Source: Armillaria gallica (Eukaryota; Basidiomycota; Agaricomycetes; Agaricales; Physalacriaceae). Taken from it: a stretch of DNA of 64,000 nucleotides. The notes beneath the pieces are model-generated. The model was not told the DNA's origin and did not search any database. It worked only from the letters and a program-made list of their open reading frames with translations. Shown here piece after piece: positions 25,100 to 37,005 of the stretch (position 1 is the stretch's first letter; every line of letters begins with the position of its first letter). The DNA lies in the NCBI GenBank assembly GCA_037576215.1, contig JBANDB010000001.1, positions 2,976,001 through 3,040,000 of the forward strand, given 5' to 3'. The translations under genes and the position numbers were made by a program.

Positions 25100-26212
25100 A
25101 AGATTACCAATAGACGACCTGGTCAAGTCTGCGAGGGCGATATATTTAACATCCAAGATACCAGTCCGTAACTAGACTACATGCCGCTTCCTTGAGATAT
25201 TCGAGGTTAAAATATGCTGTCCGGGAGGCTTGTCCGTTGCTGATGATCATAGTATTACCATAGAGTAGGGTGACGATAGTATCAGCCCTCCATCAAGCAA
25301 AAGTCGGATATATCCTTCCCATAGGTCTTTTGATGCGATAGGCATACCCTGGTCTCAGAGAGTCATCAGCAAGGCAGTGGCGAACATTAAGAACCAAGCG
25401 CGTACTCGCCGCTATGGCTATCATTCATCACATCACCTGATTAACCAACTTTGGAATGCTCGAAGTGGCCAGAAATGTTTCACTCGCAGAATCAACCATC
25501 CGTGACGTCCACAATGTCCTCATTGATGGGATGCCGGGACCCCGAATTGACGCAGATCATCGATGGCTCTCGAGGAAAACAGTATAAAAATTTGGCAGTG
25601 AGCAGATGAGTCAAACGGAAAGGTCCAAAAAAGCGGCCGTCCACATATGGCAACCGCCGCCAGATTAGAAGTTCTACGCTAGGAAAGGGATGTATTTTTC
25701 TGAGCGCAGCATGTCTTTCTTTGTATATATGAGTGTTAATAGGATTTCCATTGAGACAGAAAGTGTCGACGAACAATACCTACACGCCAAAAATGACCGC
25801 GGAGATAAGGGCCCAAGGGCGAGGTATCAGTGTATTTTACGAGTGCAATGCTCTACAGATGTAATAGGATTTAAGGGATAAAACTATAAGAGCAGATAGT
25901 GTAGTTGATACAAACACGAATGACTAACAGGTGGATGGTGATTATGAGAAAACTGATAAACTGATAGAAAACTCGATGCAACCACTTTACTCCAGTGTTT
26001 CAAAATTTACTAAGGTCAACCCTCAATCTAGGCTACGGAGGCCCTGATGGAGCCCTCGGTGTCGCCAGGGTGATAGAGAGGGAAATTCTCAAAATTAGGC
26101 GTTGCCATTACACCCTGCGATTGAGGGCAAGGTCCAGGAAAGAATGCAGGAGAAGGTTCCTAAAGGTAAGAAGTTGTTTTAACATGGGGCAAGGAGAAAG
26201 AACAAACGAAAA
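25100..26212. other. Remnants of a short array unit
   Basis: Contains truncated matches to the post-7TM type-B tail (25.1-25.4 kb) and to the spacer that starts near 7941 in the first unit (25.49-26.2 kb), with both GMC and most type-B sequence lost. No intact gene. It is the junction of the 2.44-kb short unit ending in 7TM-F. Confidence 0.5.
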
Positions 26213-27481
26213 TTAGTTTACCCTTACATCGCTCTCGTGCTGAGCTTCTAAGTCACAATCAGGGACTAGACTTGTCGTCCCATTTTCCTGAGAGCTCGTC
26301 CGACTATGTTCTTGTGAACGAGACCTGATTGAAGCAGATGCAATTACGCTTCCCTGCCACGAGTCGTCCGGGCGTGCACGATGTCCGGCCGTGATACGTC
26401 CTACGAGGAGCATTGGAGCGATCCCCTACGCATGTTTTGTTTGGTAAATGATAACCGAGTCAGATTTCATTGACGCACCTTTGCAATACTACTAGTAGCT
26501 ATGACATCAAAGTAAATTTCTCCCCAGTTACCAGGAATAGTGAAAGCCAAATATAGGATCAAAGATGTTGAATAGAGAGCTGAGGATTCCACAAGTACTT
26601 CAATGAAACGGTAATAAACTCTCAGTCTACCTTCCACTCCACGCCGAGCCCCAGCTACAGTTGATATACGATAAATGATGAGTAAGGTACAGTATAAGGT
26701 TGTCGCCAAGACGAAGGATGTGTAGACCATAAGGAATTTGTTTGTTGTAGATGCGAGTGCATTGGACTGGTTGTAGTATATTACCACAATTCTTGATCCT
26801 ACATAAAAGTTTAGATATTACTATGAGCATGAAAAAAACAGATGGGACCAAACCATATCGATCACACAAACCAGGGAAAGTATTGGAAGCAGAACAACGA
26901 GCCAGCGTTGTCCCAAAACCATCCAGCAGCACCAAATCTAGAGTCAAAACATAGTGAGCTCTTATGTATAATCCCCAGTGAAGTCCACACACCATATATA
27001 AGTCTGCAAGGATGGTACTCATGGAAGCTGAGATACCCATCTCCCAATAAGTGGCCTGGCCCACATTGATCAGCTTCAAATACACTGTCCAAAAGCTTTG
27101 CCCGTTATTGATGAATGCGGAGTGCACATATACCCAATTAGCAATGAAGCTGATAGTAATCAGAGCATAGAGGAAAATGATAATGATGACCAAGGCTCGT
27201 CGGATCGGCCAACATTTATTAAATACTGTGCCATTCGCTTCAGCTTGGATGTTGTTGCAGATATGCTCCTGGCTCACATATATTCCACAATGTAACAGCA
27301 AGAATGCCAGTGTATATGCCTGACATCAGTCAACACCTACATGACAAGACACCAAATGATGTTGCCTACCATGCAATAGTGTGTAGAGAATTCTGGAGTT
27401 CAGCTGAGCTTCAAGAAGTTGAAAGCAGATCACTTTGTCGTCGTCGGTAATACCTGAAGGAATGTCTGTCTGAGTCGCCAT
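26213..27481 (-). CDS. Seven-helix membrane protein, copy F (intact)
   Basis: Start 27481 (MATQTDIPSGITDDDKVICF). Exons mirror copy B: ILYTLLHG, NKCWPIRRALVIIIIFLYAL, INNGQSFWTVYLKL, IWCCWMVLGQRWLVVLLPILSLV, YTSFVLATTLYCTLLIIYRI, FIEVLVESSALYSTSLILYLAF, APMLLVGRITAGHRARPDDSWQGSV, tail ending DVRVN-TAA at 26213. No premature stop or frame break was seen. It is the outermost copy of the array and the most diverged of the five - strand copies. Confidence 0.75.
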
Positions 27482-28169
27482 GAGAGAAGTAAGGACAACG
27501 AGGTAGTGGTTTATGAGAGTAACACATACCAAATTCCCATTGAATAAATACAGAGCATTAGAAGTCTGTCAAGGTTAAAAAAGATGATCACCACTTCTAT
27601 GACAACATCAAAACCAGAAAACTTCCCTTGAACTCCTATTCCGAGTCCTATGTATATAGGTATCTCGGTTATTATGCCATCCTGAACAACCTGTGGGAAA
27701 ATCTATTTGAGGTATCAATTGATCTTGGTGATTGCTGAGCTCCCTGCTTGAGCTTTGCATGGGAAAATTTCTATTCGATGTCGCTTCTTGCTTCACCAGT
27801 TTTTCCTGTTTACTCCGTCGACCTCCAATTGCTGTCTTTTTGCGTTCTGGTCCTTCTTTGGCTCCTTCGGCCTCTCGCTTCTCTGCTTGTTTCTCTTGTG
27901 TCAGACTGGTTCACTCCCTCTTATGGTGTTTTCTTGATATTCTCTACTTGTTTTTTTGTCTTCTGGACTGATGCCTGAACCTTTGATTTACGACATTAAC
28001 GTTCTTTTTGCCATGTTCTCATAACATTTGAAAATTTGTATCACCACTGGTTACTCAGACTCCTTCCTATTCTCCTCTATGGGGGGTAAAAGCTGCTTCG
28101 CAGCTGCTCCTTTGCCTATGACATTTATCTTATCTTATCTCTCACATGACATTTTGATCTTTCTGAACC

Positions 28170-28649
28170 TTATTTCTTTTTTACCCCCCATTTCAGAGAC
28201 TGGCAACAATTGTAGTGGTGCGCTGCCCGTGTTTGGCTGCATCTTCTCTGTCATGCAGAAAGACACTCACATTTCCCCTCGTGTACATAGGCAGCTTGAT
28301 TGCGAATATCTTTCTTTTGGGAGAGATGTAAAGGACCAGGTATTGAATATGCTAGGAATTTCCTAGTACCTGTGGGAGCAATAATGTAACATTCTTAAGC
28401 AACATCTACTGTTAGTTCTACATGTATATATCCAAAGATGCCTTTCAGCCTGTCACCTTCTCCAGTTGGAATTCTTCAGCCTTTTTGGGCATGTTGTGAC
28501 ATAGCGGCACCATGAGGATGATGCCCTCAGTGCTCTCAAGAACATTTCTGATGGCTCCCAGGTTGAATGAAAGAGGACACAGCCAAACACAGGCAGTGTG
28601 CCACTACAATTGTTGCCAGTCTCCAAAATGGGGGGTAAAAAAGAAATAA
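28170..28649. repeat. Inverted repeat, two arms of about 85 bp
   Basis: The left arm, 28170-28255, is the near-perfect reverse complement of the right arm, about 28565-28649; both contain a run of C (or G) next to a T (or A) run and a CAATTGTAGTGG core. The loop is about 310 bp and codes for nothing obvious. It could be a MITE-like non-autonomous element or the scar of one; no target-site duplication was identified. Confidence 0.7.
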
Positions 28650-28910
28650 TGGGCACTGGCAACACCCGGTTCTGGAATGTGAGCTGACTAAGCTCATTTT
28701 TGGCTATTCTAACGGCAAATCAATGTTAATTGCTTCAACTCTCATTGAAGTGTGATGAGTAGCACGGACCCTTGTTAATTGGCCTTTTTGCTGTGTGGAC
28801 TGACATTTGGTGGTACCAGAGTATCTTTGAAAGTTAGGATGGCATCTCATGAAGGTTCTGTGTGCTTGAAAGGTGTGCAAAAGTGCAAAAAGCTGTGTAA
28901 ATGTTTGTTT

Positions 28911-29164
28911 GGTTATATTTGCAAAGCCTTCGGACTGCTCATCCAAATGGACCTGGTACAGGCCTCCACAGACTTCGTATCACTTCAAAAAAAATTACAG
29001 AATATCATTTAAAAATAAACTACATGTTTTCTTCCAAGCACTTTTAAAAAAAAGCATTTTAAATGCTATAAGGTTATATTTGCAAAGCCTTTGGACTGCT
29101 CATCCAAACGGACCTGGTACAGGCTTCCACAGACCTTGTATCACTTCGAAAAAATTACAGAATA
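28911..29164 (+). repeat. Direct duplication of about 94 bp, spacing 161 bp
   Basis: Copy 1 begins at 28911 and copy 2 at 29072; both start GGTTATATTTGCAAAGCC and run to the ATTACAGAAT motif near 29005 and 29163. Differences are mostly C/T and G/A transitions. The duplication probably covers the 161-bp spacing unit. Confidence 0.75.
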
Positions 29165-29615
29165 CTTAGCCAAAGTGGGCCATTGCGAGCATGGCAGGTA
29201 CGAGTCCGAACTTTGAAGTGCCCAGCCGGTTGAATGGACTAGCATGAATATTCATGGCAGAACTGAAATTCATGTGGACCTGACAGTGAAACTAGTATGG
29301 CAAGTCCATAATATTCAAGTTTCAGATAACTTCCTGATGAGTGAAGTGCACATACCAAAAATGAGGCAGATGTTTGTTCATCGTTACTCAAAATGCGGGA
29401 TGTTGAGTCTTCCTGAGTACCACGTAAGGAAAACAATTGCTCTTATCTTCGACGTCGGAGAGCGACTTTTATGGATTTTCTATTTTTCTCATCGCACTTG
29501 GTTAGCTGTATCTTTTTTGTCCTTTGCTTATTTTCACTGATTTTTGGCTATTTTCAGATGCTATCGTACACTCCATTCGCAATGCCATTTTTCAGAGGTC
29601 GAGGCCCTGCAGCGA

Positions 29616-29756
29616 TGATGGGCCTAAGACTTCCATGGCAACGGCAACACCAACTCAGAATGAGCTTGGTTAATTAATGTAGTGGCATGGCAATCAAGGT
29701 GATCGTGTGTGCGAGTGGTTCGGGGCACCTCCGTGCAGTAGAACAATTCCTCTATA
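29616..29756 (-). repeat. Candidate 3' LTR (141-bp terminal repeat, left copy)
   Basis: Matches 46465-46605 over 141 bp with no indel and about ten transitions. On the - strand the core runs TGTTCTACTG...CCCATCA, ending TG/CA if taken as 130 bp. A purine run (AGAGGAAT, - strand) directly precedes the TG end, as a polypurine tract should before a 3' LTR. It is unusually short for a Ty3/Gypsy LTR, and no 5-bp target duplication with the right copy was found, so pairing with 46465 is likely but not proven. Confidence 0.55.
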
Positions 29757-29828
29757 TGCAAGAATACACTGCAACTTTAAGTCTGCGAAGTAGTACTGCT
29801 TGGTAGTTGAGTACTAAATGCTATGGCT

Positions 29829-31305
29829 TCAAGCCGGTAGGGATCTCTCAAAATGAGAGGGAACGAAAATGGGTATGATGTGAATACCACGAATTTGTAT
29901 GAGAAAACGTGCTGTGAGACTAGAAAACGTCGCGCTACGGTAATCAGAGCGGGGTGAACGATGGAGAATAGACTAAACGGTTGGCAATAGTCTATGGGTG
30001 AGCGAAGTGATGAGAAAACAGCGTGGGGACTGCGAGTGGCGAAATAAACGTGGAACAAGGTGCTGAGGGTGGACTGGCGAGAGAAAATGTGGAACTATGA
30101 AAACTGGTGGCGATACTGGTCCTATACGATGCGATGGTGCTGAGTCGATGTTGAAACTAGTCTGGTACTGAAACGATCCTATCCTATGTCAAACTAACCT
30201 TCAAGTCCACTCGAGGGACTGATACTATACGAAAACTGGCTGAAACTGATCCTAAGTCTGCTCTGAGACTACCCAAGTGGGCAACGATAACGATGGCGAA
30301 AGAGAAACAGTAAAAACTCCAATGGTGGGAAAGTGAAACAATGACGGCCTATAAAAGATAATGTGGACGAGGTATGGTGCAGCAATCATGTATTGGCACA
30401 GTATGAGCGTGCACCAATAGTGTTAAGAGTGAAGAGCACATAGCGAAGGACTCTTCACAGTTAAAAACCATGAGATAACTCTGGTGAGCTCAAGAGTCGA
30501 CGTGCGATCAAGAATATGCTGATGCAAACGGTATATTGCTGTAGAACGGTGAATAAACATTGTTTACTGGCAATAGACTAGAGTGTGACGATAATTGACG
30601 TAGTCTGGGGTCAACTGGAGATGAACTGGTCTTGAACTACGTTTTCTAGCTAGTTTTTATACTACAAGTACGAATTTATAAATAGAGTAAATATGTGAGA
30701 CTTAGTAAGGCTGTAAGGCCTTGGCTTTGTAAAAATCAGAGGAAACATATGGTACTTCGTCTTCTAAAGTAACAGCAACTCACCGACGTTGCCATGTATG
30801 GATGTGAACCATATGGTTTTCACTGAGCGATGCTCGGATCGTTAGGTGCTGTTTAGCTGCGGATTATTGAGCAATAGTCATCATGCTGAGGAGTATGTGT
30901 GGGGCAACATTTTCTTGAGGCCTTGGCGAAGTAACAGCCTTAGTAAACACGGTCTGTAGTTGCCATAGCTGCTATTGCCGTAGCTGGGAGGGTACTCGTG
31001 CCAATCATGTCATTTTCATTAAGTGATCAATGAGCGCATCAACTGTGTGCTTCTGAGTGATGCATCAATTCTGTATTGGGATGATTGTCGATTGAAGGTG
31101 CCTTGCCATGATGAAGTACAGCAATTATGATGCGTGGCAAGATGGGATGGATAACAAAGCACGTGAGGAGTGGTTGCCATAGGATAAAAGTGGTATCAGT
31201 GTGTGTGCAATCATTGGTTTGCTGAAAGTCCATTGAAGGGACAGTAACATTAATTAGCAGGCAAAATCCGCGAATTCTGAGCGTACAGAGCCTGGAGGCT
31301 CATCA
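29829..31305 (-). repeat. LTR-like repeat, copy A (1477 bp)
   Basis: Direct repeat of 59231-60692, about 96% identical by eye; differences are nearly all transitions at CpG, plus a 15-bp tandem duplication in copy A (near 30970). Read on the - strand it starts TGATGAGCC, and copy B ends TTGACA, giving LTR-type TG...CA ends. Immediately outside the TG end of copy A lies AGAGGGGA (31306-31313, - strand), a good polypurine tract, so copy A behaves as a 3' LTR of a - strand element whose body lies to the right. No coding potential. Confidence 0.7.
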
Positions 31306-31932
31306 TCCCCTCTAAACTTTTATTATGTTACTCGGGAACATAAGACCAATGTATGAGTAATCGTATTCCCATGAGAAGTCAGGGTTTTGGGTCCTGTTGC
31401 CTGGAGATGATGTGGTGGCTGTATGATCTATCTGATATTGGTGATTGAATTGCTATAGACGTGTCGGTGATCTAAAGATAGACACCATTAATTGCTGTTC
31501 ACAGGCACAGAAGTCGTCATATGTCTTCTTGTTTCGCGACAGAATCTTCTGTGATGCGTGAAAGAGTGGAGAACTTTCTGTTGCTGCGTGACAAGTTGAA
31601 CTTAGAGAAATTTTCCATTCCTCTCTCTTGCTTTCTTCCTTTCACCTTGTCCTCTCGTTCCTCTTTACTTGCACAATCATCCTCCTTTCTATTGCTCTCT
31701 TTGTATTCCTTCACTAAGACGCTCTTCCTCCTCTATCTTTGGAGGTGAGTAGTCTTCTCTGGGACACCATCTGTTACACAGGTGGATCCTTCCTTCTTTG
31801 ATGCATACTGATGATATCCTTCGGTTTTACTGAAGGCTGTTCAGTGTCCTTTACTTTGCTCTTCGTTTACTTCACCGGTGTTCAACGCTGGTGCGGTTAT
31901 CTGCTGAACGACTTACTCGCCGCCTATGCAAG

Positions 31933-34446
31933 ATGGCTGAACCGACCGATCCTGCTGAGCTCTTCAAAGTTAAAGCTCAAGATGCGTATAACGCTGCTGC
32001 TGCTGCCCTCGATGAGCTTTTGGATGATTTCCCCAATCCAACTTGGGATTCTTCAAAGATGGATACCTGGCTCATCGATGCCGTAACTCACTGGTCGATG
32101 GCTGGCATTGTTAGCAAGGAGTGGTACAAGCTGGAGTACAGTTTGATAGTGCAGGTGCCCAACCTATCCATGGATAAGGTGACTTTTGTGTGTACGGAGT
32201 TTAATGAGCTGGTCGAATGAGCAGTGCGTTTGCTATCTGCTATTTCTGTTGATCTCTAACTGATGCTTTTTAGCTTGATTACAATCTTGACGTCGTGCCT
32301 TTGCCTGTGCGCCAGGTGCTGGCTAAACATTCTAAAACAACCGCCTCACCTTCTCATATGCATCAAACTGCGGCAACGACTAATTCACGGGCTGTAACGC
32401 CGGTTCCTTTGCCAGCTCCTTCAAAGACTACAACTCCCGTGCCTCCGCCTTTGAAGCCAACAACGCCTCCTCCTCAGAAGGAGAGGACCCCAGTGCCCCA
32501 AAAACAGGTTGCTGGCTCAGTTCCTTGACTTAATCTTTTAGCTGCTAGCCCTGCGGCTAATACTTCGCCATCCAATATTCAAGCTTCCGATTCCACGCGC
32601 GTCAACATTTCCAAACCTCCCATGCCTAAGTTTACGGCTCCTTCGAATGCCCAACCAACTGGCCCATCTTCCATGGTGCAGAGAAAGGTGGCACCTTTTG
32701 ACAAGCCCGAGGTTGTCAGTCATTCTGGGTGAGTTAATGTGACCTGTCAATTCCTTGGCTAACGATTTCCTTCCTCTTTTAGTTCTGCCGACCCCACTGA
32801 GGCTTTTCAGAAGGATTGGACCTCCCCTTTGCACAGCAAGCTGACTCAGCAACTCAAGACAGTGCCATCGGTCAATGCTATGCATTCTGGGGCATCCAGT
32901 CCGACTCCTTCTTGAGCTCTTGTTGTTAATGGTGGGCTTTTCCCTTTTCTCTGCTTAGTTATCGTACTGACTTGTTAATTTTCAGCTGCGGTACGTCCCA
33001 ATATTATTCGAGGTCCTGATCCCAATCTGCAAGGCGAAGGTACTTCTTCTGCTGTGCTTCATGGTCGTGAGTCCTTATTCTTGCTGGGTACAGATGACGA
33101 ACTGGAGCAGGTTCAAGGGGATTTGGTGAAGGATAGTCGTGTCGAAGAGGAAGTCGCCGGGACCGATGGGGAAGATGGCAATGTGTGAGGTCAAGACGAC
33201 TCGGATGCCAAGAGCAGTGACGAGGCTTCAAGTCCTCCTCCCACCAACATGGCTCGTCGCCTTCGTCAAGAACCCAAAATTTTGTTTGTATTTGACGATA
33301 TTACTGGAGATTTCGTAGAGCCTTACCCGACGATTTTCCTTCCTAGGCCAGCCATTCCTCTTGCTCCAAGTCAGGATCTTTGACAATCTGCTCAGTCGCA
33401 GAGTTCTCCGGCCAATTCTACTGCCGCCTATCTTAAGACAGTCCAAAGTTCCAAGCCCGACGCTAAGAAGAAAAAGAGTAATGCAAAAGGCAAGGTCAAG
33501 GCTTTGGAGGTTGCCGTCCCTCGTAAACGTGCAAGGACTGAAGATGACACTGTGCCAGTGAAGGACAAGCCGGCTCCCAAAAAGCCCAAACTGAAAGAGA
33601 CCGTCGTCATTGATGAAGACGAACGTGAGTTCTTCCCTCTATTCTTGTGATCCTTCCTGAACTTTTTATCTTAGCTGCCGTAGCTACGAAGGTGGTTCGC
33701 AGACATGGCCCTGGGCTTTCTAAGCCACCGCCTGTTACTCTAGGCGTTAGTGGTGGAGGCTTTGGAGAGAAAGTCCCTTCTTTGGCGAAGGTAGTAAAGA
33801 ATGGTGTCAAAAGTATTAGTGTACTCATCGTGGACCAGGATTTTGGTGAATTTGTAGAAGTCGACAAAAGCTACTGGAGCAAGGCTGTTGCACCTTTTGT
33901 TGGAGAACAGGTAAGTGTCTTGTTTATGCGTTTCTTCCTGCTTTACAATCTTTTGACAGTATACGACCGCTTGCGATCATTGCAGACACCTTGGCACACA
34001 ATGCCGCAAGCTCCTGACGCATACCGTCAAATGCGTTCGTTGCCATTACTCCAAATTACTGTGCAAGGTCAATGGGGTCACTGCTTTGAATCCTGTTGAA
34101 CATTATCGGCCAAAGGGTTATGGTAATATTTCTCCTCTTTTTGTTTTACTATGCTGACTTTTCTTCTCTTGTAGCCGCGGTCAACACTTTTGAGAGCGCC
34201 CTCAATGCCATTGAGGTGAATAACACCACGATTACCGCAATTACTCAGCAATATCTGGTGGGCCTCAGTGTTTACGCGCACACAGATAATATTTGTGCCC
34301 AAGCGTCTCGTCTCCGCGGATGTCTGGATCCCGTCGAGGATGAGGATGAGGAAAACGATGGGGAAGATGCAGAGGACGAGGTGCCAGACGATGTGGCTGA
34401 AGGCGTTGCTGGTCCTTCAAAGAAGCGAAAGCATAAGTCGGGCTGA
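31933..34446 (+). pseudogene. Zn2Cys6-cluster protein gene antisense inside the Gypsy island
   Basis: Multi-exon gene, + strand, ATG at 31933 (MAEPTDPAELFKVKAQDAYN) to TGA at 34446. It has a Pro/Thr/Lys-rich, nuclear-type middle (KKKKSNAKGK, PRKRARTEDD), then an exon from about 33961 with C-x2-C-x6-C-x9-C-x2-C-x6-C starting CDHCRHLGTQC, an exact Zn(II)2Cys6 spacing, then HYRPKGY, a helical segment and an acidic tail ending KKRKHKSG. Three in-frame TGA codons (32218, 32913, 33381) sit where Arg CGA would fit, and the frame shifts by one near 33183. DNA-binding or nuclear role is inferred only from the cluster and basic tracts. It lies downstream of gag-pol and on the opposite strand. Confidence 0.6.
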
Positions 34447-37005
34447 GCTGTGGGTACTGAGACCTTGGTCGTCGACTGGCGTCGTTCTTTGAGGTTTTTG
34501 GCTCAAATTAATTTTGAACATTTTATATATGTGCTTGTGTCGTGCGCCTTTGGGCAAAATTTTATATAATGTTGAATGTTGCCACCTTAATGAGGGTGTA
34601 ATTAAATAAATTCGTATTTTCTTGCAACTTTTTGTGTGATTTATTGGATTTTTGAGTGAATTTTTGGTGAATTTGGACTTAGAGAAATTTCAGCTGCTGG
34701 GGCTCACGTGATCATCCACCTTGGGCTGTTTCTTGAGATAATTTCTCTAAGTCTGAATTGTCGTGAAATTGAAATGGTAAGGAATGTGGATGGCCGTGGC
34801 TCTGAGCCATTGGCCTTTGGATTTGTTGTGTTTCGCATTACTGTTCATGAGTTTTCGTTACTGATTTATGATTTTGGTGATATCTCCATTATGTATAGTC
34901 AAATTGACGTTGGAGCGTTGATGTGCTCGGTAACAGGCAGCGCGCAAATGCAACAAGTGTCTAGATCGTCAATCTAGATACTAAATCACACACACACAAT
35001 CACCAATGTTTAAGTTCGAGGGTGAGTACAGTAGAAGCACTCGTGGTGTACTTAGATATCGATAATCAATTGGGTTTTGTTTCAAAACAACTTCGATTCA
35101 AATCTAGAAGTGTTTACACGAGATACACTAATCGCGATAGCGAGGTATATGGATGTGGGAGTTTGTAAGGTATAATTTGAGTGGCTTAGACTTGAAACGA
35201 CTTCATCTAGGAGAGCTGGTAAGGCTTTAACTAGACAAGCTTTAACAATTGAACAATCAAAGACCTAGAGGTCTACAAAGAGCGTAATTGCTCTGGAGTA
35301 CACGGACTCAATTACAACACAAGCACATGCACTTGCAACAAAGAACCGAAGTTCTACAAAGAGTACACAGACTTTACAAAGAACACACAGGTCCTGGCTT
35401 CAAGTACGAGACTTGCAAAGAGTACACAGACTCTAGAGTACACTGACTCGTTAACTGTTCGAACTTAAAGCATTCTAGGGCTTATTTCACTTCAACTAGG
35501 CAACATCTTCGGTCTGTGGTCGACTTAGCACGTCTAGATCACTTTAGTCGGTGAGGGAGCATGAGGCCTTTGGATGCGGAGCAGTTCAATTAACTAGCAA
35601 GGCGCAAACGCGGGGATGACTCTTCTTCCTACTTAGTTCTTCTAGATTACTTATAGCCACCCTTTTGGGGTTGACTTGGTAAACTTAATTCACTTTGGTC
35701 GAGGATATGCAATTAAAACCAGTGATTGATTAGGTAGCTATAAGGCTACTAGCACAAACGCAGGGGAATGCTTTCCTCCTGTTATGCATCTAGTTGCTGC
35801 TAATTTATATGATTTCTAGTCTAGGTATAGGAGCTTGTATCTAAAAGTAATTATGGTATGAGCTTTGGGTATCAATACAAACGATGAGTAATTAATTTAC
35901 AAGGATTGTGCCATTCCGAGGTTTCTATTCAGTTGGGCGGAATGACTAGCGGTTATTCTATTGCCGAGGAGTGCCCTAATGGTCCATAGGAACTCCTTGC
36001 TTCTCCTTCATGCCTTGCCATGTGGATTCCTATTCAATACTATGAATTGCGCAGTATTTCGAGGATGTAACCACCGATCGTGATCGATCGTCGGACCGAG
36101 ATTGTATTTGCTTCAATCACTGTGCGATCTTTAGCTATCTCAGCGCCAAGCATCGGTTATTAGTTATCCCAAGTTTATTCGTGTTCTAGACTAAGTTCAT
36201 TTCACATTGTGAACCGTTGTGGACTTAGCGATTCTCTTCTAGGTTCATTCAGGTCGTCGAGATGACAAGTAATCTAGTACTTCTGTGTTCTGCTTTAGGT
36301 TTGTAACCCATCTCAATGTGTCCCTTGGTTCCGACTGTAACTAGTCTTTGTTTTGGGCAGGGAATAGCATTCAGTGTTGAAGGCTTGTAGAATTGACTCG
36401 TCTAGATGTCGCTTCTAAGTCCGTTCTGATACTGTATTGCTCACTATCTTATGTAGTATACTAGCTATCAGTGTAAAGTCTTCACTATAGCTCTCTGTAC
36501 CGCTTGTAGACTGCGTTATTTGATAGAAAATCGCAAAATCTACGGGTAGCCTGATACCAAGCATATCAGTGTGGTATTTTTGTCATTAGAAATGATATTT
36601 TCATAGTTTTTCGTGGAGTATTTCGTAGATTGCAAGGTCATTTCTTTCATGATTTTGTTACTTTTTGCGTGAAAATGTCGTGTTGAAAAGAATGCGTGTT
36701 TTTGTCCTATGAACAACATGGGGACCATGTCTCTCCCCCCTTAACTTTTTAAATCTTTGCTGACCTTGGCTGAAAAGATTTAAACTGAGGTTCGAAGACT
36801 TGTAATTTGAAAGTGAATGCCGCTGAGTTTTGAAAGTTGCAAACATGCGGTTGTATTCCATGCTGCGTTCCATCGAGCATATGATCCAAGCCCGATAGGA
36901 ATTTTCGCGTAAATGCGATGAGGTGAATTGTTTCTGAGTTTTCATATAAAGGCAACATTTTCTCATCGTTGTGTCCTCAGAATCATTGCATTTCACTGAA
37001 TCACC
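34447..37005. other. Non-coding spacer of the Gypsy island with PBS-like motif
   Basis: About 2.5 kb with no supported gene. Features: a perfect 14-bp inverted repeat GACTTAGAGAAATT at 34676-34689 and 34740-34753, whose core also occurs near 31595; a CA microsatellite near 34988; many near-repeats of ACAAAGAGTACACAGACT around 35270-35460; and at about 36548-36563 the reverse complement of TTGGTATCAGGC, close to the initiator-tRNA-Met primer-binding site of many LTR elements. The last suggests that a second, decayed LTR element contributed this segment. The promoter of the 37006 gene must lie at the right end. Confidence 0.45.

Larger units (their letters stand above)
4741..27540. repeat. Tandem segmental-duplication array (GMC + type B + 7TM units)
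   Basis: Equivalent points recur along the - strand. GMC start codons lie at 6274, 12002 and 21365. 7TM start codons lie at 9972, 15696, 19319, 25037 and 27481. The spacings 5728 (GMC 1 to 2), 5724 (7TM B to C) and 5718 (7TM D to E) define a unit of about 5.72 kb; the 3623 and 2444 spacings are units that lost the GMC gene, or the GMC and most of the type-B gene. Spacers are also conserved: for example the stretch beginning near 6590 recurs near 12330 and 21690, and the one near 7941 recurs near 13679, 17340 and 23037. Unequal crossing-over between units explains the layout. Confidence 0.88.
27541..29615. other. Gene-poor spacer between array and retroelement island
   Basis: No confident gene. 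A pyrimidine-rich + strand (27730-27980) reads on the - strand as a Lys/Glu/Arg-rich frame (KREAEGAKEGPERKKTAIGG) interrupted by stops, possibly a decayed coiled-coil gene. Two structural repeats lie further right (separate entries). A + strand frame at 29244-29540 (HGRTEIHVDLTVKLVWQV) has protein-like composition but no recognised family. Confidence 0.4.

Noticed and set aside
29829..31305. Repeats A and B as clean solo LTRs
   Set aside because: Neither copy is flanked by a matching 5-bp duplication, and copy A lacks the terminal TG on its left side; only an LTR-like call is justified.
35270..35460. Short repeats of ACAAAGAGTACACAGACT type as a functional array
   Set aside because: Irregular spacing and strong divergence; looks like simple-sequence slippage in a non-coding element region.
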